Shown: positions 1 through 5,574 of the stretch, one piece after another
How positions within the stretch are numbered: position 1 is the stretch's first letter
Layout: each line of letters starts with the position of its first letter
Assembly: GCA_964547525.1 (NCBI GenBank)
Contig: CAZJOD010000159.1
Location: 1 to 8,250, forward strand
Direction of reading: 5' to 3'
From: CAZJOD01 sp964547525
GTDB lineage: Bacteria; Bacillota; Clostridia; JAAYHZ01
Length of the DNA stretch: 8,250 bases
Position numbers and translations under genes: made by a program
The notes under the pieces: generated by a model
Told to the model about the DNA's origin: nothing
Database searches by the model: none
Seen by the model: only the letters and a program-made list of their open reading frames with translations

Positions 1-90
1 TCGGCAGGTCTACAGGAAATGGTTGACGAGATTTATAATAACTCGGATTTTACCGCTTATGACCCCGGTGATAAGTATACATTAAGATAA
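1..90 (+). CDS. C-terminal end of an unidentified protein (partial)
   Basis: Frame 1 is open from the window edge to a TAA at 88-90 and gives 29 residues ending in DPGDKYTLR. A terminator follows 20 bases later, which supports this being a genuine gene end. The fragment is too short to identify. A sugar-binding or other carbohydrate-related protein would suit the hydrolase gene downstream, but nothing in these residues proves it. The start and most of the gene lie outside the window. Confidence 0.6.
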   Translation, partial: SAGLQEMVDEIYNNSDFTAYDPGDKYTLR

Positions 91-110
91 ATATAATTTG
101 AAATAACATT

Positions 111-138
111 ACTGCTCCTAGACGGAGCAGTTTTTTTT
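111..138 (+). terminator. Intrinsic terminator after the upstream gene
   Basis: ACTGCTCC (111-118) and GGAGCAGT (124-131) form a perfect 8-bp stem around a 5-nt loop, and an unbroken run of eight T (131-138) follows. This is a textbook Rho-independent terminator. It separates the upstream gene from the glycoside hydrolase, so the hydrolase needs its own promoter. Confidence 0.92.
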
Positions 139-158
139 GTGGGTTTTTATGAAAATAA

Positions 159-176
159 CCGGTTGTAAAGAACCGG
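159..176. repeat. Inverted repeat CCGGTT/AACCGG over the -35 region
   Basis: CCGGTT (159-164) and AACCGG (171-176) are a perfect 6-bp inverted repeat with a 6-nt spacer; the left arm extends to the 8-base palindrome AACCGGTT (157-164). It overlaps the proposed -35 box of the hydrolase promoter, so it could be an operator for a sugar-responsive repressor. That role is inferred from position only. It could also fold as a small RNA hairpin if transcription began further upstream. Confidence 0.45.
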
Positions 177-191
177 AAAATATTATATAAT
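163..191 (+). promoter_or_regulatory. Putative sigma-70-type promoter for the glycoside hydrolase
   Basis: TTGTAA (163-168) and a perfect TATAAT (186-191) are separated by 17 bases, the optimal spacing for a housekeeping-sigma promoter. The site sits directly after the terminator at 111-138. Transcription would be expected to start 6-7 bases past the -10 box, at about 197-198, which is the A of the ATG at 198. The transcript could therefore be leaderless. AT-rich DNA yields chance -10 boxes, so confidence is moderate. Confidence 0.6.
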
Positions 192-197
192 AATTTT

Positions 198-2171
198 ATG
201 GACATATATTTTATAAATAAAAAGAATAATACATTTACAATGGGAAACAGTCTTTTAGAAAGAACTTGGGCTTATGACGGTCAAAGTCTATACAACATAT
301 CATTAATCGATAAGACCACCGGATATGAGTATATAAATGATGTTGCTCCGGAGAATTGCTTCGGGTATGAAGGATTGACTTATAATAATAAAGTTGTTAA
401 CGATAATCCCTATCGATTTGAATTAAAGTCTGTAGAAACCTTTGATAATCCGAAAGATATATATTCATCTGCTAATAAGGAAATACGCTTTATACTCGAA
501 GATACTTTTCATGGTGTCTCGATTGTGTATTATGCCATATTGTATAAAGATACGGCGGCTATTCGTACATTCTGCAGAGTAAAAACCCTAAACGATCCTT
601 ATGGTGAAAGTTTATTTGACAAAAGGTATAATAAACTGGATACTCTATATATTAAATACAAAAATTATACTACAAAAATACATGATTTTATAACACGAAC
701 AGACCGAAGAATGGAGCTTACCGATATAAAAGACGCTCAGGACGGATTAATGCCCGGTAACGTGATTACCGCGTTTTCAGAAATCAAAAAGCAAGGCTTT
801 TTTATTATAAAAGAAGGCCCAGCATATATGGATGAAAGACCTGAAACCCATGGCAGCTTCGATTTTGACGAATCAAAGATTTCTGTTTTAGGATGGGGGA
901 TTATGCCTGTTGAGATGAGGAAGGATTGTTTTTTAAAAACATACTCATCCGTATCAGGTGTATTCAATCAAAATAATAGTAACGGTTATATCAGGATACA
1001 GCAATATTTAAAATCAAGATTTTCTCAAGGAGATAATAGAAAATATTATACGATGATTAATCCTTGGGGAGATCGCAAATTTTATGAGAATGTAAGCGAG
1101 AAATTTATATTAGATGAATTGGAAGCCGCATCCCGTTTGGGTGCGGAACAATACCAGATAGATGACGGTTGGCAAAAAGGTGGTCAATTAATTAGGTTGG
1201 TTAGAAATGAAGCTATTGATTTTGAGGATTTTTGGAGTATAGACCCGGAAAAATTCCCGTACGGTTTTAAGACGATTGTACAATTTGCAAAGGAAAAAAA
1301 TGTTGAATTATGTCTATGGTTTGCTCCTGATAAAAATGTATCCTATTCTAATGTTGGTCGGACGGTTGACCTTTTGTTTAATATCTATAAAACATATAAC
1401 ATCAAAGTGTTTAAACTGGATGCATTTCAAAACCGAAGTAAAGAATCGGAAACAAACTTTGAAGAAATAATGAGAATCCTTAGGGAAAAAAGTAACGGTG
1501 AGATTACTTTTAATCTGGATGTAACGGCAAATGCTCGTGGCGGATATTTTATGTTTTGTGAATATGGAGGTATATTCCTGGAGAACCGTTATACTATGTT
1601 TAAGTCATATTATCCCCACAGCACATTAAGAAATTTGTGGAACCTCACATTTACGATACCTGCTCAGTTTCTACAAATTGAATACTTGAATCCACTGTTG
1701 AACAAAGATAAATATATTGGTGAAGAAGATATAGCACCATGGGCTTACAGCTATGATTATTTATTTGCCGTCACCATGTTCGCAAATCCCTTAGGTTGGT
1801 TCGAGAGCTCCGGTCTACAAGAAGAAGTGTTGTCAGTTTATCGTAATATGCTTAATATTCATAAAGAAATCAGACCTAAGATCGATAAAGGCGTTATTTT
1901 ACCTGTGGGGGACATGCCTACAGGCTACTCGTGGACCGGTTTTCAATGTGTAAACGAAAATGAAGGGTATTTGCTCATCTTTAGAGAAAATAACGAAAGT
2001 GATCATTGCAGGTTAACTTTACACAATATATCAGGTAATTCAAATTTAGAATTTAAGTATGTCGGCGGAGACAAAAACGCCGGATATAAATATGAAACAG
2101 GAAGTCTTAATGTTCATTTGATAAACAAAAAGTCTTTCATTTTGCTTCATTATTCTGAATTATTGTTATAA
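198..2171 (+). CDS. Clan GH-D glycoside hydrolase, GH36/melibiase-like (probable alpha-galactosidase relative)
   Basis: This is a 657-residue, probably cytoplasmic enzyme with no signal peptide or membrane segment. The layout fits GH36: an N-terminal beta-sandwich (about residues 1-260, opening with TFTMGNSLLERTW near 12), a (beta/alpha)8 barrel (about 280-550) and a C-terminal beta domain. Barrel landmarks are NPWGD (288-292), QIDDGW (320-325), LCLWFAPDKN (371-380) and FKLD (405-408), whose Asp408 matches the K-x-D nucleophile of GH27/GH36. The usual acid/base segment (C-x-x-G-G-G-R-x-D) is not recognisable; VTANARGGY (442-450) lies where it would be expected, so substrate and even mechanism are uncertain. 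Family members release terminal alpha-galactose from melibiose or raffinose-type sugars. The ATG at 198 has no Shine-Dalgarno site; Met15 (240) has none either and would cut into the first conserved strand. No close transporter gene is visible in the window. Confidence 0.82.
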   Translation: MDIYFINKKNNTFTMGNSLLERTWAYDGQSLYNISLIDKTTGYEYINDVAPENCFGYEGLTYNNKVVNDNPYRFELKSVETFDNPKDIYSSANKEIRFILEDTFHGVSIVYYAILYKDTAAIRTFCRVKTLNDPYGESLFDKRYNKLDTLYIKYKNYTTKIHDFITRTDRRMELTDIKDAQDGLMPGNVITAFSEIKKQGFFIIKEGPAYMDERPETHGSFDFDESKISVLGWGIMPVEMRKDCFLKTYSSVSGVFNQNNSNGYIRIQQYLKSRFSQGDNRKYYTMINPWGDRKFYENVSEKFILDELEAASRLGAEQYQIDDGWQKGGQLIRLVRNEAIDFEDFWSIDPEKFPYGFKTIVQFAKEKNVELCLWFAPDKNVSYSNVGRTVDLLFNIYKTYNIKVFKLDAFQNRSKESETNFEEIMRILREKSNGEITFNLDVTANARGGYFMFCEYGGIFLENRYTMFKSYYPHSTLRNLWNLTFTIPAQFLQIEYLNPLLNKDKYIGEEDIAPWAYSYDYLFAVTMFANPLGWFESSGLQEEVLSVYRNMLNIHKEIRPKIDKGVILPVGDMPTGYSWTGFQCVNENEGYLLIFRENNESDHCRLTLHNISGNSNLEFKYVGGDKNAGYKYETGSLNVHLINKKSFILLHYSELLL

Positions 2172-2194
2172 AAATCACAAAACAGAAAAAAATA

Positions 2195-2223
2195 TTGAAA
2201 AACTTTGTACTATGGTATAAAAT
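2195..2223 (+). promoter_or_regulatory. Candidate promoter for gap
   Basis: TTGAAA (2195-2200), a 17-base spacer and TAAAAT (2218-2223) form a plausible promoter starting 23 bases after the hydrolase stop; TATAAA at 2216-2221 overlaps the -10. A second possible -10 is the perfect TATAAT at 2278-2283, but it lacks a recognisable -35. No terminator is visible between the hydrolase and gap, so read-through into gap is also possible. Confidence 0.4.
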
Positions 2224-2273
2224 ACTTGTGGTACAAATTGATACCATGAGTTTAAAAAAAATGATGGTATTAA
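2204..2273. repeat. Overlapping inverted repeats (ATGGTAT/ATACCAT and TTTGTAC/GTACAAA) upstream of gap
   Basis: Three half-sites of one 7-mer are present: ATGGTAT at 2212-2218, its complement ATACCAT at 2241-2247, and ATGGTAT again at 2264-2270. A second inverted pair, TTTGTAC (2204-2210) and GTACAAA (2231-2237), is interleaved. The middle half-site can pair with either flank; with the right flank it extends to about 10 bp (2238-2247 with 2264-2273, one G-U). The sites surround the candidate gap promoters, so they may be operators or a switchable leader RNA. Confidence 0.5.
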
Positions 2274-2328
2274 ATAATATAATTTGTAAACAATATTATC
2301 TAGTACTTTACATAGGAGGTATTTATTT

Positions 2329-3345
2329 ATGACTGTAAAAATTGGAATTAACGGTTTTGGAAGAATAGGACGTCTCGTTTTCAGAGCGGTGTGCGAAAGG
2401 GATGATGTTGAGGTAGTAGGTATCAATGATCCTTTTATAGATCTTGATTACATGGTATATATGCTAAAATATGATTCGGTACATGGAAGATTCAATGGAG
2501 ACGTTTGTGTAAAGGATGGAAAATTTGTTGTTAATGGCAAAGCTATTGCAAAATATGCCACTAAAGATCCTGCAGAGATTCCCTGGTCTGAATGCGGAGC
2601 GGAATATATTGCAGAAGCAACCGGTGTTTTCGTATCTGAAGACAAAGCCGGTCTTCATTTTAAAGGCGGAGCAAAAAAAGTTATTATTACAGCCCCGGCA
2701 AAAGATAAATCCACTCCAATGTTCGTAATGGGCGTAAATCAAGACAAATACAATAAGGACATGAAAATTGTTTCTAATGCATCATGTACTACCAACTGTC
2801 TTGCTCCCATAGCAAAAGTTTTAAATGACAAATGGGGTATCGTTGAAGGTTTAATGACAACTGTTCATTCATATACCGCAACACAAGAGCCGGTAGACGG
2901 ACCTTCCCAAAAAAGATGGAGAGAAGGAAGAGCTTGTGCTATAAATATCATTCCTTCATCTACAGGTGCCGCTGTAGCAGTTGGCGCTGTTATTCCCGAA
3001 TTAAACGGAAAATTGACAGGTATGTCTTTCAGAGTACCTACCGCTGATGTATCGGTTGTTGATTTGACCTGCAGATTAGAAAAACCCGCAACTTACGAAG
3101 AAATAAAAGCGGAAATGAAAGCTGCTTCCGAAGGCGCATTGAAGGGTATTTTAGGATATACCGAAGAATCTGTTGTTTCTACAGACTTTATACATGACGC
3201 AAGAACATCAATATTTGATGCCGAAGCGGGAATTTCTTTGAACAATAATTTTGTAAAAGTTATATCCTGGTATGACAATGAATGGGGTTATTCAAACAAA
3301 GTTGTTGATTTGATTAGCCATATGGCGGTTGTTGATAATAAATAA
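2329..3345 (+). CDS. gap: Glyceraldehyde-3-phosphate dehydrogenase, phosphorylating, NAD-dependent
   Basis: This 338-residue enzyme oxidises glyceraldehyde 3-phosphate to 1,3-bisphosphoglycerate with NAD and phosphate, in the cytoplasm, normally as a tetramer. Visible features are the Rossmann motif INGFGRIGR (7-15), Asp34 in GINDPF (NAD rather than NADP preference), the catalytic SNASCTTNC (149-157) with Cys153, His180 in TTVHSYTATQ, and the C-terminal SWYDNEWGYSNK (313-324). The length is normal. The ATG is set by a strong AGGAGGT (2314-2320) 8 bases upstream. The subtype is notable: TATQEPVDGPS..RWREGR (183-201) and NDPFIDLDYMVYMLKYDS resemble the GapA/GapC type of enterobacteria and eukaryotes, not the LDLPHKDLRRAR type usual in Bacillus. 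It heads the glycolytic cluster but is cut off from pgk by a terminator. Confidence 0.97.
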   Translation: MTVKIGINGFGRIGRLVFRAVCERDDVEVVGINDPFIDLDYMVYMLKYDSVHGRFNGDVCVKDGKFVVNGKAIAKYATKDPAEIPWSECGAEYIAEATGVFVSEDKAGLHFKGGAKKVIITAPAKDKSTPMFVMGVNQDKYNKDMKIVSNASCTTNCLAPIAKVLNDKWGIVEGLMTTVHSYTATQEPVDGPSQKRWREGRACAINIIPSSTGAAVAVGAVIPELNGKLTGMSFRVPTADVSVVDLTCRLEKPATYEEIKAEMKAASEGALKGILGYTEESVVSTDFIHDARTSIFDAEAGISLNNNFVKVISWYDNEWGYSNKVVDLISHMAVVDNK

Positions 3346-3358
3346 TATAGTCTTTTGG

Positions 3359-3408
3359 GTTTTAACGGCTTAAAAAATTAGCCGGAAAACTACGGGATAA
3401 TGTATCCT
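3359..3408 (+). other. Structured part of the gap-pgk spacer: two hairpins
   Basis: Bases 3346-3547 contain no gene. The first hairpin pairs GTTTT (3359-3363) with AAAAC (3386-3390) and CGGCT (3366-3370) with AGCCG (3380-3384), interrupted by a small internal loop. The second is GGATA (3395-3399) with TATCC (3403-3407) around a 3-nt loop. A strong terminator follows at 3455-3479. They may stabilise the gap mRNA 3' end or take part in attenuation. They match no riboswitch class that I recognise. Confidence 0.4.
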
Positions 3409-3454
3409 TATAAAAACCGGGACTTATATATTTAAGTACTGAAAAACAAAAAAT

Positions 3455-3479
3455 AAAGACCCGGTAACCCGGGTCTTTT
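3455..3479 (+). terminator. Intrinsic terminator between gap and pgk
   Basis: AAAGACCCGG (3455-3464) and CCGGGTCTTT (3469-3478) form a perfect 10-bp, GC-rich stem with a 4-nt loop (TAAC). The run of T at 3476-3479 is continued by AT-rich sequence. It lies 110 bases after the gap stop and 69 before the pgk ATG, so it should uncouple gap expression from pgk-tpi. The upstream ACCGGG (3416-3421) is complementary to CCCGGT (3460-3465) in the left arm and could compete with terminator folding. Confidence 0.85.
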
Positions 3480-3503
3480 ATATATCTATAACATATTGAT
3501 AAT

Positions 3504-3532
3504 TGAAATAGAAAACTTTAAAAATTTATATT
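3504..3532 (+). promoter_or_regulatory. Weak candidate promoter for pgk-tpi
   Basis: TTGAAA (3504-3509) and TATATT (3527-3532) are 17 bases apart. However, the predicted start (about 3539) would fall on or just after the GGAG ribosome binding site (3536-3539) and leave only about 9 leader bases, so this promoter would spoil the translation signal. An alternative -35, TTGATA at 3496-3501, lacks a good -10. The pgk transcript may start elsewhere in the AT-rich stretch or read through the terminator. Confidence 0.25.
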
Positions 3533-3547
3533 GATGGAGTGATAATT

Positions 3548-4759
3548 ATGTCAGCGTTTAATAAGATGACGGTAAAAGATATTGATGTAGCAGGGAAAAA
3601 AGTTATAGTTCGTGTAGACTTTAATGTGCCGCTGGATGATAATTTGAATATCACAGACGACAAACGGATTCAAGGTGCCGTACCCACAATAAAATACTTG
3701 ATTGATAATAAAGCGAAAGTTATATTAATGTCACATTTAGGTAGACCTAAGGGAGAGTTTAAAGATAAATACAGTCTTAAACCGACTGCCGTAAGGTTAT
3801 CTGAAATATTAGGACAAGATGTGCTTTTAGCAAAGGATGTAGTTGGTGAGGACGCATTTGCAAAGGTGAATTCATTACAGGAAGGGCAGGTTGTTATGCT
3901 CGAGAATGTAAGGTTTCATAAGGAAGAAGAAAAAAACGACCCGGAATTTTCAAAAAAATTAGCGTCCATGGCTGATATATTTGTTAATGATGCTTTTGGA
4001 ACCGCACATAGAGCACATGCGTCCACGACCGGTGTTGCCGATTATATTCCCGCAGTATGTGGCTTTTTGATTGAGAAAGAAATTAATTTTATGGGCGGAG
4101 CCTTAGAGAACCCCAAAAGGCCGTTTGTTGCCATTTTAGGGGGAGCTAAAGTCTCTGATAAAATTGGCGTTATAGAAAATCTTTTGGACAAGGTTGATAC
4201 TATTTTGATCGGTGGAGGAATGGCATATACATTTGCAAAAGCTATGGGACATTCCATCGGAAATTCCTTATGTGAAGTGGATAAGCTTGAATTGGCAAAG
4301 AGTTTAATTGCGCGAGCAAAAGATAAAGGCGTTAACCTTGTCTTGCCATTGGGAAGTAAATGTGCAAAAGAATTTAAGAATGATACTGAAATTAAAATAT
4401 TCGGTGTTGATATAGATGATGGGTTTATGGGCCTGGATATAGATGATGCTACCGTAGAGCTTTTCGGAGAATATATAAAGGCGGCAGGGACTATAGTATG
4501 GAACGGACCTATGGGTGTATTCGAAATGCCGAACTTTGCAGAAGGTACTAAAGCCGTTGCAAGATTAACCGCACAATCTAATTCCATATCCATAGTAGGT
4601 GGAGGAGATTCCGCCGCAGCAGTAGAACAACTGGGTTACGCAGATCAAATAACTCATATTTCTACAGGAGGCGGAGCATCATTGGAATTCTTAGAAGGGT
4701 TGGTATTACCCGGAATAGCTGCCTTAATAGACAAAAAAAAAGTCGTAACATTTTCGTAG
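3548..4759 (+). CDS. pgk: Phosphoglycerate kinase
   Basis: This 403-residue cytoplasmic enzyme makes ATP and 3-phosphoglycerate from 1,3-bisphosphoglycerate and ADP. Motifs run in the standard order: VRVDFNVPL (21-29), SHLGRP (62-67), LENVRF (118-123), the NDAFGTAHRAHAS basic segment (147-159), ILGGAKVSDK (196-205), the hinge and nucleotide-binding WNGPMGVFE (318-326), GGGDSAAAV (351-359) and STGGGASLEFLEG (372-384). The ATG at 3548 is preferred over GTG at 3539 because GGAG (3536-3539) sits 8 bases before it and overlaps the GTG. Normal PGKs end near LPGIAALIDK; here the frame continues with KKVVTFS before the TAG at 4757-4759. That tail is encoded by DNA that, in the -1 frame, specifies the start of TIM. 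A frameshift in the A run at 4733-4741 would fuse PGK to TIM after Lys398. Confidence 0.97.
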   Translation: MSAFNKMTVKDIDVAGKKVIVRVDFNVPLDDNLNITDDKRIQGAVPTIKYLIDNKAKVILMSHLGRPKGEFKDKYSLKPTAVRLSEILGQDVLLAKDVVGEDAFAKVNSLQEGQVVMLENVRFHKEEEKNDPEFSKKLASMADIFVNDAFGTAHRAHASTTGVADYIPAVCGFLIEKEINFMGGALENPKRPFVAILGGAKVSDKIGVIENLLDKVDTILIGGGMAYTFAKAMGHSIGNSLCEVDKLELAKSLIARAKDKGVNLVLPLGSKCAKEFKNDTEIKIFGVDIDDGFMGLDIDDATVELFGEYIKAAGTIVWNGPMGVFEMPNFAEGTKAVARLTAQSNSISIVGGGDSAAAVEQLGYADQITHISTGGGASLEFLEGLVLPGIAALIDKKKVVTFS

Positions 4760-4776
4760 CAGGCAACTGGAAAATG
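4733..4776 (+). other. Probable programmed frameshift (or slippage) site joining pgk and tpi
   Basis: Nine consecutive A (4733-4741) are read in the pgk frame as Lys396-Lys397-Lys398. A -1 slip continues as AGT CGT AAC ATT TTC, that is SRNIF followed by the conserved VAGNWKMNK of TIM. After a 7-base spacer (4742-4748) a hairpin can form: CATTTTC (4749-4755) with GAAAATG (4770-4776), then CAG (4760-4762) with CTG (4767-4769), capped by GCAA, a GNRA tetraloop, with GTAG (4756-4759) bulged. That spacing is typical of -1 frameshift stimulators. The bulge holds the pgk stop, and the 3' arm covers the only internal ATG. No Shine-Dalgarno-like stimulator is seen upstream of the run. RNA polymerase slippage on A9 could give the same product. 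Confidence 0.75.
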
Positions 4777-5487
4777 AATAAAACACCCGACCAAACTTTT
4801 GACTTTATAACAAAATTAAAAGATAAAGTTATAGGGGTTAATACACAAGTTGCATGCGCGGTTCCTTTTGTTTGTATTCAAAAAGCTGTGGAAGCGGCTA
4901 AAGGAACAAATATAAAAATTGCCGCACAAAATATGTTTTATGAAGAAAGTGGAGCATATACAGGAGAAGTATCCGGACCAATGCTTAAAGAATTAGGAGT
5001 TGAATATGTAATAATAGGTCACTCCGAAAGAAGGCAATATTTTGGCGAAACCGATGAAACAGTTAACAAAAAAGCGCATGCGGTTTTCAAATATGGCATG
5101 AAACCAATTATTTGTGTTGGCGAATCATTACAACAAAGAGAGCAAGGAGTAACTGACGATTTGGTACGTTATCAGGTAAAAATCGCACTGTTAGGGTTAA
5201 CACCACAACAAATGAAAGATGTTGTTATCGCTTATGAACCTATTTGGGCAATAGGAACCGGCAAGACTGCAACCTCCGAGCAAGCTAACGAGGTTTGTGC
5301 TGTAATTAGAAAAACTGTTATGGAATTATACGGCAACGATGTAGCAGATGGGGTAATAATACAATACGGTGGTAGTGTTAAACCCGATAATGCCAAAGAG
5401 CTTTTTGATATGTCTGATATCGACGGTGGTTTGGTTGGCGGTGCAAGTTTGAAAATAGATGATTTTGTAGCACTGGTAAAATATTAA
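4741..5487 (+). CDS. tpiA: Triosephosphate isomerase, probably made as the C-terminal half of a PGK-TIM fusion
   Basis: TIM interconverts dihydroxyacetone phosphate and glyceraldehyde 3-phosphate. Counting from the first codon after the proposed slip, the 248 residues hold AGNWK (7-11) with the essential Asn9 and Lys11, the IGHSERR segment with catalytic His94, AYEPIWAIGTGKTA with catalytic Glu166 and loop 6, and the phosphate-binding YGGSV and GGLVGGASL. The domain is complete and looks functional. The first ordinary start codon in frame is ATG 4774, which would remove Asn9 and Lys11 and has no convincing ribosome binding site. The frame is open back to a stop at 4579-4581 with no ATG, GTG, TTG or CTG in between. 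Expression therefore most likely depends on a -1 shift from pgk, giving about 398 + 248 = 646 residues. ATT at 4750 is a remote alternative start. Confidence 0.93.
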   Translation, partial: SRNIFVAGNWKMNKTPDQTFDFITKLKDKVIGVNTQVACAVPFVCIQKAVEAAKGTNIKIAAQNMFYEESGAYTGEVSGPMLKELGVEYVIIGHSERRQYFGETDETVNKKAHAVFKYGMKPIICVGESLQQREQGVTDDLVRYQVKIALLGLTPQQMKDVVIAYEPIWAIGTGKTATSEQANEVCAVIRKTVMELYGNDVADGVIIQYGGSVKPDNAKELFDMSDIDGGLVGGASLKIDDFVALVKY

Positions 5488-5504
5488 TTTATATATGTAT
5501 AGTC

Positions 5505-5532
5505 GAATGAACGGCTGTATAGCCGTTCATTC
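5505..5532 (+). terminator. Strong hairpin after tpi; possible terminator or processing site
   Basis: GAATGAACGGCT (5505-5516) and AGCCGTTCATTC (5521-5532) form a perfect 12-bp stem with a 4-nt GTAT loop, 17 bases after the tpi stop. No T run follows (TCAGAATATTTATT), so it is not a classical intrinsic terminator. It may be a partial terminator, a 3'-end stabiliser, or a processing site that sets different transcript levels for pgk-tpi and the next gene. The palindrome is near-perfect and could also bind a protein as DNA. Confidence 0.55.
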
Positions 5533-5574
5533 TCAGAATATTTATTGAATTGCCGGTATCAATGGAGACAATTT

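Noticed and set aside
149..190. Thirteen-codon ORF upstream of the hydrolase (possible leader peptide)
   Set aside because: No ribosome binding site is present; it follows the terminator T run and would lie upstream of the predicted transcription start.
3418..3423. CGGGAC resembling a CggR half-site between gap and pgk
   Set aside because: Only one copy is present, without the second element expected of a CggR operator, and it lies downstream of gap rather than before it.
3539..3547. GTG 3539 as the pgk start
   Set aside because: The GTG overlaps the GGAG ribosome binding site that is correctly spaced for ATG 3548, and the three extra residues are not part of the usual PGK N-terminus.
4042..4593. 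Long open antisense frame (183 codons) inside pgk
   Set aside because: It lies wholly within pgk, which is unmistakable on the + strand. The translation is Pro/Ser/Ile-rich with no domain or motif, and no ribosome binding site or promoter is evident.
4750..4752. ATT as a rare start codon for TIM
   Set aside because: It would give a near-normal N-terminus (start then FVAGNWK), but there is no Shine-Dalgarno sequence before it, only the A run and GTCGTAAC. Not excluded, but less likely than frame slippage at A9.
4774..5487. TIM translated independently from ATG 4774
   Set aside because: It would lack the AGNWK strand with the catalytic Asn and Lys. There is no good Shine-Dalgarno site, and the ATG lies in a possible hairpin arm. 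At best it would be inactive.
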